Below are positions 23,303 to 34,712 of a stretch of DNA of 64,000 nucleotides, piece by piece. Origin of the DNA: Clonostachys chloroleuca (Eukaryota; Ascomycota; Sordariomycetes; Hypocreales; Bionectriaceae); assembly GCA_037952775.1 (NCBI GenBank), contig JBANAY010000004.1, forward strand, positions 11,594,001 through 11,658,000. The letters are read 5' to 3'. Position 1 is the first letter of the stretch. Each line of letters opens with the position of its first letter. The notes under the pieces were generated by a model. The model made no database searches, had not been told where the DNA came from, and saw only the letters and a list, made by a program, of their open reading frames with translations. A program made the position numbers and the translations under genes.

Positions 23303-25377
23303 TGCGCCCGCGCGATGCCGCATTCAGGTCTCGCGGCGTGTCAAGTGTTGGAGATGTCGCAGTGGTGGTTGGTTTGGAGTCGTCCGGCTTTTTGGTGCGG
23401 CGGCGGTCTCGAACCTCGGCAATTCTTAGAGCCGATGATAACCTTTGGGCCTCACCAGCGCTTCCTCAAACGGCCTCTTCCAACGGCCAGCATAGTGTTG
23501 AATTCTCTGATATTTGTGATAGCAGGAATTTCAAGTACACAATCTTTCGGAGTAGGAACTTCTAATGGTCAAACAAGATTGTATTTCTTATTTTGCACAT
23601 TGAATTACAGGTAATAGATCCCATAATAATATATCCCACCTACTCATGGAATTTCTCACTATCTTGCACTCTATAGGCTATGCCATAATTGATTGTTTGA
23701 TACAAACTCACAATCTTATGTTTATGGGTAGAATGAGGGTGGTTATGTGCTAGAAACGACTAATATCTATCGACTGACCATCGCCTATCAGTACCCAACC
23801 GGCCTTTGGAGAAATCCAACCTTCATTTTAACAGCTTCTTTTCTAGTTGTGTATCTACCTCCGTCTCAGTATTGCGCATTGTCGAATTTGTGAGTGGCTT
23901 AAGTACTGCATTCGTGAGAACCTGCTATTCTGTGTAATTGAAGAGGTTAACAAGGTTGAGAGGCAGGAGGTTAATGTCATTTGATGCGAATAACCTTCCA
24001 ATTCTATATTCGAACAAATCGTTTCGAGATCAACCATAACTAGCCCTAGAAATTAACATATGTAACTCTCTTCAATTGTTTCAGAATCAACCAAGAAGAG
24101 ATAGATTGAAAGGATATTGGCGATTGAAGAAATCATTAATGCGTTCGGCAATGCATATAGGGTAGCAAGCACAGACGCATATACTACGTTGCCAATTCTT
24201 GGGACTGGATAAATTTGGAAAGGATTGGAAAGAGGACAGGAAATTAAAGAGGAATATTTTCTCAATTTGTGTATTTATCTCCCCAAATCTGCTTCTTCGT
24301 ATAACCGGAAACTCTTCCATCTATTGCTTTGTGGACATGACAACCCCAACTAACCGATCCTGTTCGCACATGTCCATCTCTCGGAAGGATCCCTCAAGTA
24401 GGGAACAACCTCCACCACCGGAATATCCGCGACGCTCGAGCGGCGGGGGGCTGATTCCACGGACGTGCGCCTCTCATTCCGCTGCTCCATTACTCGCTTG
24501 GTTGCTCGCGAGGCGGGCGAGAGGGTGAAGGAGAGTCTGCGATGACTAGATTTCGTGTGAGAAAGAGTGGAACGACACTTATCTTGTCTATTAGTTAAGC
24601 TTACCCTGCTGCCATGTTGATGTTATGTTGTAAAGGTTAGACTTTATGAAGTTTCAGAAAAGTTGCGTGTTGTAAAAAATGTAGATTGATTTCTATCGCT
24701 TAGTTTGAAGCGGGAGAAAGCTCTCAATATATAGCCGAAAAACTTGAACCCTGTCTGAATTAATCATGATCATTCTGTCTACATCATGGCATCCTTGGCA
24801 CATCGGTGACGACACTCGAGTGCCGAAAACTGCAAATATGAGTAGGCTCGCGGCAACGTTTGTAGTTGATCGCTGCCTCTGCTGATTCCAATGTCAGCCA
24901 CAGCTGGAAGCGAGGTTGGTGGGATGTGAAGGGTTCGCTTCCATCCTGGAGGGTTCGCCACCGCGATGACGTTGGAAGGCCACACAAGGGGGAAGGGATA
25001 GCCATCGCCAAATACAACCTTATCCATCACAGCCAATTGCAGCTTCGAAAACCACACCTCCCAGCATCGTCCCGTGATCCATCCATTTACTGCCTAGAAA
25101 TCAAATTGATTAAGGCATAACAAGGGAACCGGTCGCTTTGTTTAGACTAGGCTCCGCGCAATCAATGTTGGTATGTATCGCCACCTCACTTGAGCCCGTT
25201 GACTTGTTACGGTAATCCCGTAACATAGACGGAATGTAAGTGATGACCATGTATATCATCAAGACTTGTTTGGTCCAGGATGAGAATGGAGAGGATGGTG
25301 GTATGAGAGAACGATGAGCGAGCAACAAGCACACCAAGAGACACAATAAACGTCATTCAAGCCCGGGGCATATTATT
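23303..25377. other. Intergenic, AT-rich, no gene seen
   Basis: The part from about 23480 to 24320 is AT-rich with no long open frame, like decayed repeat DNA. The remainder is mixed. No recognisable gene or RNA. Confidence 0.45.
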
Positions 25378-26427
25378 TCATTTGGAAATGCCAAGCAGCA
25401 TCTTCTTGGCTACCTCTATCTCCTCAAGATTCCCGCACGCTAGCCCTCCCCTCTCGTCCGCGTTTTCCAGCGGCCGTTGCAGAATGTCCACCCCGTCGGC
25501 GGTGTCGATGGCGGCGCCCCCCGCGCACTCCATGACCAGGGCGACGGGGCACAGCTCGAACAGCCGCCTAAGCTTGGCCTTGCTCGCCTCGGTGGTGGGC
25601 GACACGTAGATGCCGTGGCCCTTGACGAGGATGTGGCCCAGGTCGGGGACGAGGCCGCCGCTGTACCGCAGGGTGTACTTGCTCTGGATGTAGTGCGACA
25701 CGAGGGCCATGTACTGGGGGCTCTCGGCGGCGGCGCGCAGGTTGGCCGGCGCAAAGTACCGGACGCCGTCGATGGAGTTGGTGAGGCGGACCTGGGAGCG
25801 CACGACCTGGCACGTGCGCACGCCGTCGTCGGTGAGGCCTACCTCGAAGCACGAGGGCTCGCCGCCGGGGACGCGCACGGCGACGACGGCGGTTGTGCGG
25901 GGGCCGAAGAAGCCCAGGATGGAGGCGACCTGCTTCTCGCGCGGCGACTGGCCGAGGGAGGAGCGGCCGTCCCAGATGCCCACGATGGACCCGACGGTCC
26001 AGTTGGGGGCGATGATGGAGCTGCCGTCGAGGGGGTCGAAGGCGACGGTGTATGTCTCTGATGATGATGATGATGATTCGGGAGAGGGCTGTTCTGGGGA
26101 GTCGTGGGAGGCCCCGTTGAGGTGCTGGACCGGCTTCTCGACCGGGTCCTCCTCGCTGGTGGCGGTGACGACGGACGGGCACCGGGCCAGGGCGTCGCGG
26201 ATGAGGTTCTCGGCGGCAACATCGACGTTGAGCTGGTCGTCGCCAAAGGGATTGGCGGTGCCGGCGGCGGACACGCTGTGGTAGCCTCGCAGGGTCTGGG
26301 CGATGGCGGCGACGGCGTCGAGCAGCGCCGGCAGGACCGATGAGCGGAGCGCCTGGCGACTGTCCTGGGGGAGCGCGGCCTCGAGCAGGCCCAGCAGGTC
26401 TGCGCTGGCTGCTGCGGGCGGTACCAT
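25378..26427 (-). CDS. Sedoheptulose-1,7-bisphosphatase-like / class I FBPase-family phosphatase
   Basis: Single exon, 349 residues. It is a metal-dependent sugar bisphosphatase of the FBPase/SBPase/inositol-phosphatase fold. Visible signatures are GDDQLNVD (62-69), the acidic SEEDP (91-95), the metal-binding FDPLDGSS (130-137), RYSGGLVPDLGHILVKGHG in the second half, and ECAGGAAID followed by the late DILQRP block. All acidic residues expected at the metal site are present. A Ser-rich insertion (about 118-124) precedes the core strand. The SBPase-like label rests on resemblance to the plant-type enzymes found in filamentous fungi. Fructose-1,6-bisphosphate or another sugar bisphosphate as substrate cannot be excluded. 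It is probably cytosolic, since no signal peptide is seen. Confidence 0.88.
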   Translation of the reverse strand: MVPPAAASADLLGLLEAALPQDSRQALRSSVLPALLDAVAAIAQTLRGYHSVSAAGTANPFGDDQLNVDVAAENLIRDALARCPSVVTATSEEDPVEKPVQHLNGASHDSPEQPSPESSSSSSETYTVAFDPLDGSSIIAPNWTVGSIVGIWDGRSSLGQSPREKQVASILGFFGPRTTAVVAVRVPGGEPSCFEVGLTDDGVRTCQVVRSQVRLTNSIDGVRYFAPANLRAAAESPQYMALVSHYIQSKYTLRYSGGLVPDLGHILVKGHGIYVSPTTEASKAKLRRLFELCPVALVMECAGGAAIDTADGVDILQRPLENADERGGLACGNLEEIEVAKKMLLGISK

Positions 26428-26990
26428 TCTTCCAATGCCTGCTCTGCGCGTCGTCTCTGCTTGCTGACGGTGCCCCCAGGCTGCGCGCGACGATGAGTAG
26501 AATTGCCGCGTGAGTTAAGGATTGGGTCGAGTCGGTACTCTGAGATTCTCGATGTTGCCGGTGGTTATAGGTGGTGGGCCCTTTTGAGCGAAGCTTATCA
26601 CTGTTTAGCGCGGGGCCCGTCCTGCCTCCGGGCCTCACTCACCCTCGCTAGTGCTCTCGACTGCCGTGACGCTGCACTGCACTGGCAAGATCTCGCGGGT
26701 GACGTTGGGCCGCACTCTCCTTTGCTCCGTAGCACTGGTGAAGCGGCCGTTGTGTGGTACATGTCCTCCTAGACCTGATTGGCTTGCACTGCATGTCTCA
26801 TGGACACCATCTGAAGTCAGACATGGAGCCTCGGCCGTGCAACATGACGTCCAGAGGCGTCGTCCAAGTGTGACCATTGGATAACTCCCACGTAACAGAT
26901 ACTGCGAGCTTGAGTCTTGAATTGTGTTACAGCTGCAGCCACCCGAAAAGCTCATGTATATGCATTGTCATATCATCTGTCACGTTAATT
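26428..26990. other. Intergenic, SBPase upstream region
   Basis: 563 bp between the SBPase-like start and tRNA-Arg. No ORF with motifs. Presumably the promoter of the minus-strand phosphatase. Confidence 0.5.
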
Positions 26991-27074
26991 GGCCGCGTGG
27001 CCTAATGGCTAAGGCGCTAGATTTCGGTTCTTACCATCCTCTAGAGATTCCAGGTTCGACTCCTGGCGTGGTCG
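26991..27074 (+). tRNA. tRNA-Arg (anticodon TCG) with 11-nt intron
   Basis: The acceptor stem GGCCGCG (26991-26997) pairs with CGTGGTC (27067-27073, two G-T pairs), discriminator G. The D-arm is GCCT...AGGC. Anticodon stem CTAGA (27017-27021) pairs with TCTAG (27040-27044). The loop is TT-TCG-G, an intron at 27028-27038, then C, so the anticodon at 27024-27026 is TCG (reads CGA). The intron sits at the canonical position after base 37. T-arm CCAGG-TTCGACT-CCTGG is perfect. The A and B boxes look intact. Confidence 0.95.
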
Positions 27075-27380
27075 GGTCAATTAGCATTTCTTTTTGCTTC
27101 TTGCTCATCATACTCACTCTCGCACTCACAAATAACCAACTATACCTCTCTTTTTGCCTTCAACGACTCTCTCATAATTGTTACTATCGCGATGGATACC
27201 AGAAGCGACTCAAGTCGTCGTTGGTGGCTAATTACATCCATGCCTTACAATCTTCGAACCAACTTACAAGTCAAGCCATGTCATACATGCCAGTGAACGC
27301 CCTTCTCAGGTATTTCCTCAACTCAGCCAATATAGCTCGAGTATGGTATCAATCTCAACACCTAGGAGTAATCATCCAGC
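27075..27380. other. Intergenic, tRNA 3' flank
   Basis: No gene seen. It starts with GTCAATTAGCATTTCTTTTT, whose T run is a plausible RNA polymerase III terminator about 15-20 bases after the tRNA. Confidence 0.5.
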
Positions 27381-29010
27381 TCATTTATGCACAACAGCCA
27401 GCTTGCCCCGGACCGGCACATTCTCCTCCCTCCCAACCTTGGGGAACCCATCCACCTTCACTCCCTTCCTAAACACCAGACAGTGGCTTGACCCCCCAAA
27501 GTGGAACATGCCCAGCTCCTGACCCTTCTTGACGTGCTGGCCCTCCTTGACCGTGATGTCGCACGTGCTCACCTCGTCCATGCCGATCCCCACAAACGCC
27601 ATCAGCCCGATGGCCGGGTTGTCCGCCTCGATGAAGATGACGGCCCGCGTGGCCAGCGACGACAGGTACCCCTGGACGAGCGAGATCCCCCGCGAGTCGA
27701 TCTCCGCCGAGGTCGGGTCGCCCACCCCTTCGAAGAGCGGCTCGCTAAAGTAGGTCCCCTCGACGAGGAACGCGCGCCGGATCTTCCCCGACACGGGGCT
27801 GTGCCAGCGGTGATAGGACAGCGCGGACAGGAAGGCCTGGTAGACGGTGCCGAGGGCGAACTCGTGCGTCAGGTCGTCGTGGCCGAGCATGTCGAGGAGC
27901 GAGTACGGCTGGCCCTTGGCGAAGAACTTGTCGCGGAGCTTGACGTGGTGCGAGATGTTGTAGACCTTGGACTCGCAGGCGTTGGCGATGACGGAGTCGT
28001 CGTCTGGCGAGGCGACGGGCCTGGCGCTGTCGTGGACTTGGCGGGTGAAGAAGTCTGGAAGAGGTGAGTATATAGCTTAGATATTGGATGTGTGGTCTTC
28101 GTCGAAGCAAGCCGACTTACCGTCCCAGGATTTGAAGCCATAGTGCTTCGCCGAGGGATCACAGATGTACATGTCCTCGAACTTGTGGTTGGTCGAGTAA
28201 GGCTGGTTGGCCACCTCCATCAAGTCCTTGACTCCAACCTCACCAAACCAACCTGTCTTGTGGTTTTCAAGAACACTTGCAGATTCGGGTGTCTTTACTT
28301 CATGGTTAGTTACTCATCCACGGAAGTAATGACCGAGACAGATAGGATAGACGAACCTGTAGAAACTTGCCCCATTCATTCAACACCTTCTTCAGCATCC
28401 TATTCACGTCGGGATCCAAGAAGGCTGCGTGTCCGCTAGATTCCCCCAATATCAGCCTCCAACTCACAAACAAAAACGATATCAAACACTCAGAATCCAC
28501 AGTTGTCCCTTAGAATAACTCACCTCGGAGTCCCCATCGGATAATCAAGAATAGCACACATCGGCACCCCAACCACACCCACCGCCTCCGCAGCATCAGT
28601 CCACTCCGGCGCCCGCGTGACAATGTGATTCAGCACGGCCAGCATGTGGCGATAGTCACGGATCTGGGGGTCCCCGTGGGGTCGTGCCAATACGGGGGCT
28701 TGTTCGGGATCTCCTCGAACATCAGGACAAAGTGCATGTAGATGCGCGGGGTCGTCTCGATGAACTCTTTGAACTCCTTGAGCGCGGGCGTCAGCTCCTT
28801 GTCGGGGTGGGCGTCTGCGTGCTTGCTGGCCCGGTGGAGGAACTCGCGATGGATGCGGTGGTCCCTTGGAAGCCATGCTCCCGGCCTGAGACGACGGTGT
28901 CAGTCAGTCAATGTGACGGGATGCGATGATGGGGAGGGAGGGAGGGGGGTTTACTTGTTAATTCGGTGATGCTCCGGGATGTGATGCGCGTCGCCGTGTT
29001 GAACAACCAT
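27381..29010 (-). CDS. PsiD-type phosphatidylserine decarboxylase-family enzyme, with apparent 1-nt deletion
   Basis: Five exons on the minus strand: 29010-28955, 28885-28524, 28435-28357, 28292-28121 and 28054-27381. With one base restored they give 447 residues. The N-terminal half (ending in PMGTPSGHAAFLDP and FKSWDDFFTRQ) matches the domain that precedes the PSD fold in PsiD-type tryptophan decarboxylases. The C-terminal half is the PSD fold: YHRWHSPVSG, IFIEADNP, DEVSTCDI and GMFHFGGSSHC. Ser412 in GGSS is the expected self-cleavage serine that becomes the pyruvoyl cofactor. No mitochondrial presequence or membrane segment is seen, unlike Psd1. The reading frame breaks in exon 2 at the run GGGG (28672-28675): PYWHDPTG is in one frame and DPQIRDYRHML in the next. 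One extra G restores it. The substrate (aromatic amino acid or other) cannot be told from sequence. Confidence 0.85.
28931..28949 (+). other. G-quadruplex-type motif in PsiD-like intron 1
   Basis: Four G runs of at least three, each separated by a single A, on the strand opposite to the gene. Confidence 0.6.
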
Positions 29011-30365
29011 TTTGGTAGTTTTGGGGGGCTCAATTAACTCTGCAAGTATGGATTATGAGAATACGATCAATTTCCGAACGACAATGGCATCGAAAAGCTG
29101 TCTTCCTGGTATTAAAGGACGACAATGAAACCATCAAATACCCTCTTCCTCCACATCGTATCTTGAAGCGATCGTCATAATTACGCAACCCTGAGGCCGC
29201 CCAAACTCTATGATGTAACAGCATTCAAAAGCAACAATCCAAAATACCCTGTTTTCAATTCAATTCCCATGCCACAGAAAAGTCTAAACATGCGGCAGCT
29301 TGGGGCTGGAATGGCCCGTGGAGCCTTTGGCAGCGGGTGACGGGCCTTGCCGCCAGATCCGGCCGTTCCAACCGTTGATGACGCCCTCGATTAGCCAATT
29401 GCTCGCTCCATCACGATCCGCCATTGTCCCAGGGCTTCCTCTGGGTAAACCTCAAACTCACATGAAGATCAGGGGGGCAAGCGTAAGAACTGATTCGTTC
29501 ACTAATTCTTTTCATCTACCTCGAAATATCTATACCCCCTCTTAAATACGAAAAAGGAAGGGAAACCTAATAGTGGAAAATGAGTAAAAAGGAAAAGTTT
29601 AAGCAACGCTCCGAGGCCGACCAGCGAGCAACGCAGTCAGCCAGGCAATTCCCCCGTTGGGCGTAAAACCATCTGTGAAATCTCAAAATATGTTCCGCTC
29701 CCCCTTAAACAGTGTAAATCGACTTTTAAAAGTCACCAATGGCAATAAAAGGAACAAGGGGTGAAAGAGAAGATCGAATAAACCGGTATGTGCAAGTGCT
29801 GGAGGCAGAAAGAGAGGAAAAGGACAACTTTATAACAAGAATCATAACGCTCCCACAATGCTAGATAGACGAAATGAGAGAGCTCCCCCTTGTCCCTTGG
29901 CGAAGACAATTGGCTAGAAGCAGTGGAGAAAGGTCAAAAGGCAAAAACGCCTAAGGGATAATGTTGCCAAGATTATATATCGGGTTCGAGAGTTCAACCA
30001 TAGGTGGTGGTATTTGTGAGAGGCAGTCAAAGACGACGAGGTCTCGACAGTGCTCATGAGCCGGGCGAGAAACCAGCTTCTTGTCATCCAGGCGTGAGCA
30101 TGAAGCGTGGGTCAGTCCGTGGCCATCTCTGGGTTTGAAAAGACAAAAGAAAATGCGGCAGTCGATGCGCTAGGGAGGGAGGTATTGTGCAATACGAGTA
30201 TATGTAAGGTGGGAAATAAAACAAGGCTCGAAGTCAAAAGCTGGTGTGTGCAGTTCATAACGTCGTCAAGGGTCTGTTGTCCCAAATCAAGTACCAAGTC
30301 GAGTGTTGAGATGATGCTTCTCACTGTGGGCTGGTGTCTCACGCATCAACATGCTTGATTTGAGA
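29011..30365. other. Intergenic, no gene seen
   Basis: 1.36 kb holding the upstream region of the PsiD-like gene and the 3' region of the Pal1 gene, both on the minus strand. Short chance ORFs only. Confidence 0.5.
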
Positions 30366-32041
30366 TTACATGACCACGCAGCAGCCACAACCGCCCTTCT
30401 TGGCATCCTCGTCTTTCTCTTCGGGGGCTCTCTTAAGTTGTGAAGACACATGTGTATGAGTTTGCCCATGGGGCTGAGGGCTGGGTGGAATTTGGAAGTT
30501 TGCCGAGGTGGGGGTCGCGGGAGTTTTGTCCGAGATCTTGGGCATAGTTGAGTATGAGCCTTGCCTCACACGGGGGCTTCGAGGGGCGGACTCTCCCTGC
30601 TTGAGAGGCCACTCTGATGGCTGCAGGTGGTCACCGTCCGCTCCATGCTCATCATTGTGGTCGCCACCCTGAGCCATCTCGGGGGTTTCAGCAGTGCCTT
30701 GTCGTTCAAAGGCCGGAAATCTTTGTCATACACATCTCCATATGTACCTTCCTTCTCCCATTTCTCTTGCTGAAGACGGCGAGCTACCGTCGGCAACATT
30801 TGCTGATCAGGGGGAAGTCGAGGATCAGGCTTGTAAGAATTGACCATCCACGGCGGGTCTCCCTCCGGTTGCTTAGTCGGGGGCGATTCACCAGACCGAG
30901 TGGATGGTCTGGTGCCGCTACCGCTTCCTGAACGCGTCTTTGGTCTTGCATTTGCATTCGTCTTCATGCCGCCGGATGTCTTGCGCCCAGCTGACTTCTT
31001 GGGTGACGAATCGGTTCCTGATCGTTTGGGCCCAGTCGAGTTCAGGTTTGGTTTTTCGAAACCTCTGAGGCTTGCACTTGCACTCCGGGATCGTCTCTTC
31101 ATAGACATGGAATCATCTTCCGGGCTCTCGCTGTTTTTCCTCCCAGTAGTTCCTCCGCCGAGATAGCCCGCCCCAATGGGGAGCGGGCTCGTCTTAGCCA
31201 CTGGGATTTTCGAGCCACCTTTCAGTCCGTTGGACGTGAAGTATGTGTTGGCCTCTGCCTCGGCAATTTCCTCGGGCGTTCTAAGATCCCAGCTGGGAAC
31301 GGAGATCTCGGGAGGGCGGTGTTCCACTGAGGATGAATTCTTTCGGGATCTGCTCTGGCCGTAGTCCGATGCCTCAGTTCCTGGTCGCATGTTGCTCCGG
31401 CTTCGGTCTCGTCGCTGTTTGCTGGGGGCCCGCGTCCTTGGAATAACCAATCCAGCGGCCTGAAGCTCCTGGCTTTCAATCTTGGCCAATTTATCACGAT
31501 GGATCCATTTGGAGTCGTCCGTCGCGAATTCCTCCACCCATGGCTGATCGTCGTCGTCATCGTCCGAGCCCTTTCTCTTCCCGGCAGATTGTGGTTCCGG
31601 TGTGAACTCTGGCAATAGCTTTCCGCCGTCGTGGTGAGATGGATCCTCCAACGCGTCGCCAGCATTAGCCTGCTCGTCGGCCGACTTCATGCGTTGTGTC
31701 GCCATCTGAGCCCCCAGCATGTAGTTATTATTAGGTTGTGTATTTGAGTTTGAGTTCGAGTAGGAATGATTGGAATTCGCGGGGAATCTAAAGTCATGAT
31801 GGTTCTGGATTTGGGCCAAGGAAGATCAGTAACAAGAACACTCATATTTGGTCACTGGGTGGTGGTGGTTTGCAATCGGCAGCTGGGCAAAGAGGTGTCT
31901 CAAGAGTCGGGAAGGCGTCTAGGTCTGTCTCACCTGGGCGTGGTCATCCTCATGCTGCCCCCACGAAGCACTCTGTCCATAACTGCTGTCCGGAGGAGTC
32001 AGCGTCCTCGTCGCTGTCTGTGACGTAGAGATAGCCGCCAT
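30366..32041 (-). CDS. PAL1: Pal1 cell morphology protein, with apparent 1-nt deletion
   Basis: Exons 32041-31934 and 31804-30366 on the minus strand give 515 residues once one base is restored. The intron has a GTGAGA donor and a CCAG acceptor. Pal1-family blocks are clear: KWIHRDKLAKIESQELQAAG, VPSWDLRTPEEIAEAEANTYF, and GDPPWMVNSYKPDPRLPPDQQ followed by VYDKDFRPL. Pal1 is a membrane-associated protein of polarised growth and endocytic sites in fission yeast. The linkers are Ser/Arg/Lys-rich and disordered. The frame breaks at a C5 run on the coding strand (30681-30685): LLKPP is followed in the next frame by EMAQGGDH. The C terminus, KKGGCGCCVVM, ends in a CaaX-like CVVM with extra cysteines just before it, compatible with prenylation and palmitoylation. 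The long upstream leader has several ATGs. Confidence 0.9.
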
Positions 32042-33162
32042 GGCGACGCGCTTTGTTTAGCGTTGGGGCGCCGGCGGCCAGTGGCGATGGCCGTGTCGGG
32101 TTCCCCAGGTCTGGACGCAGGAGATACGGGCACGTCGGCGAGGGTTTCGTAAGAGATTGGAATCTGCTGAGGTGGTTGATATCGTAGGAGAAAGGATGGT
32201 AAAGAGTCAAGGGAAATCTGGTGCTCAGTGCAGCGAGTGTCGGCAGAATGGTCTGATGGGTGCTAATATCGAGTCGACGAAAAGGAGAGGTCGCGAGGAC
32301 AAGGGGCGAATCTGGTAGCCGGATCTCAGGCGCAGGGAAGGCAATTCGTCGACGTCTCACCCAGTTGGCCGGTCCATGCGAGATGGTGACAACGCGATAG
32401 CTGGTGGGATGATGCGGCTGCCCTCAGCCAGCTCGTGAGATTGCGCGTAGAGAGGCAAGCCAGGGCTGGGCAACTTGACGGGTGAAGAGGTTCGACAAGA
32501 GGGATCGAAATTTGGAGCGGGCGGAGGTGGTTGGTTGGTCTCTAACCAGAAGCAGATTGGCCACCAGGCGGCGCTCGCTAGGCTACAGGGGGGTCCGGGG
32601 GGACGCAGTTGAGGCAGGTCGCTGAAGGCGCTATGACATAGCGCACGATCCTGGCTAGCGGCACCTGCAAACTGAACTATCAGCACTGAAACCGGCCACC
32701 AAGCTGGGAGCTAAGGGACTGAGGCTGTCTCAGAGCGGAATTGGCCGCTAATTAGGACGAACGCGATATGGCGGGATTGAGGTGGTTTGTATCTCTCTCA
32801 GGTCTGTCCTGGGAGGAATAAATGGAAGAATGGATGAGGGCAGTGTGATGAGATGCGGAGAGGCTCAGGTGTTAGTCGCGCTGCATAAAAGGTACACGAT
32901 ACGATGGGCCCTCAATGCCTGATGCAGGAAGACATGCACAACACCTGCGATAGGCGGCTGTGAATGGCCAGCTGGGAGAGCGGGGGACCAGGTGGGAGCC
33001 AGGAGACAGGGCAAATACTGGCTGCTATTTGCTCGCCCCTCGCAGCTCGCTACGTAATGAGCGTCTGTCCAGGTACGATGGTTTAGGTTTCGAGCAGTAC
33101 ACTCTCGCGATGTGACGTGAGCACGCTCAGGATCGTTTTCATCACCAGCGAAGACGAAACAT

Positions 33163-33167
<5 letters not shown>

Positions 33168-33195
<28 letters not shown>
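33168..33195. repeat. A28 homopolymer
   Basis: 28 consecutive A, the longest homopolymer in the window. Confidence 0.95.
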
Positions 33196-33201
<6 letters not shown>

Positions 33202-33845
33202 AAAGCATGGGCCATGGTTTGTGAGGACTGTTTGAGGCCACCTGCTAGCGGCCTTCTGGCGTGCTAGCACGGCACCGCGTGCAGACGAGACAGACAAGGG
33301 CCCACCTCTCTCCCGGCTCTATCGTGAATTTGTGCTGTCGAGCCTGGTCTTTTCTTAAATTAGCTGACCCGTCGCTATGGAGCGGCGGACCAGGTCACCT
33401 ATCTTCCCGTCAATGGCAGCGACGTGTAAGTACTCTGTATGGGCGCAGTAGTGGTATGTACACGCAGCAATGCAAATATCGACAGCACCCGGTCTATAAT
33501 GCATGGATTCACGACAGCAAGGGGTCAGTCATCCCTTTCTACATACAGGTACGGAGTTGGTCCTCGCTCCACAACTGTGCATCAGGGGAGCTGCTGTGGT
33601 AGTCCCCAGGACGAACCATCAACGCCGATTTCCAGGAGCCAGACCAACGGCATGTGTCCGGCAATGGTTGCAAAGCTGCTTCGATTGTGAAATTGTCGTT
33701 GGGCGCACTCGGCCAGGATTATCTCTTTAATTAGTTGTTTGCCCAATGCCCCTCAATTTGCCGCTTGCGAAGAGTAGTATCATTTAGCCTGACGGCCCGT
33801 CTGTCAAGATCCCAGCAACCTCAAATCAAATTAAACCCCCACCAG

Positions 33846-34356
33846 TCAGAGCAACCGCAATGATAGGAAGACCAGACAGGTGGGATGGTTATTCGTCCCA
33901 TCCAGAAAAGCGGATAGTGCCATCGCTGCTATAGCGCCGAAAGCCGGGATCGCCGCTTCATGGTCACGAGCTTCATCGTAGTACAAGTCCCAAGATGAGG
34001 CCATGTAGAGCGCCAAATGTTTGGAATAAATCTTCTGTTCACTGGATATGACTGGCAGGCCATGAAATGGTTGAATATGCCCGGCTTCATCGTGACACAT
34101 CTAGATTTTCAAAGAAAAACATCACATACGTTGTCTTGCGATGTAATAAAATGAATCTCAGAAGGCTGAGCAGGTAAGCCATCAATCGGCCGCTCGAAAT
34201 GAATGTATTCAAATTCCCAGCAATATCTTCCGTGTCGCTGAGCTTGCCCTGCCACAGCCTAATTGCGGGCAAGATTTTGCGATTTGTTTTGGCGTCCTCG
34301 GCAATCCCAGTAGCTTGCTCTTGCCAACTACCTAAGCAAAGACACCGAGGACTCAT
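33846..34356 (-). pseudogene. Possible decayed coding remnant
   Basis: Two overlapping-frame ORFs read like parts of one protein. 34356-34087 contains AIRLWQGKLSDTEDIAGN and a leucine-rich SGRLMAYLLSLLRF. 34100-33846 contains SSWDLYYDEARDHEAAIPAF. Between them is a GTATGT...CTAG segment of only 29 bp, too short for a normal intron and out of phase. I do not recognise a family. It could be a broken gene or chance. Confidence 0.2.
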
Positions 34357-34712
34357 GAGACTTCTGTAATTACACGTCTTGCTGCATTAGTATCTTAGAC
34401 CTAAGAGTCCCAGTCTCCTTCAGTTCCTACGAACTTTGAATGATCATACAGAGAGGTTCAGGCCCGTGGGCCCAGAACACCCACCTCCTCTGAGAATGAC
34501 CAACTGAAATTCGGTGGCTCTCAAGAAGTATATACATCCGTTGAGCAAATAATCCAAGATATTTTTCCGGTTTGATTTCCTACAGACTGAAAGATCGAGT
34601 CAGTAGAGCAGCCGAGCACACGCGGCAATTCATTCTGATTTAATCACATGTCTCACTAATCTACACGTGTTGCGCCTGTTTCAACCACTGTCCTTCTTGG
34701 TTTTATGATTAA

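Noticed and set aside
25568..26638. Second long minus-strand frame (356 codons) over the SBPase-like gene
   Set aside because: It is rich in Arg and Pro from the shifted GC-rich frame and lacks motifs. The other frame carries the full enzyme.
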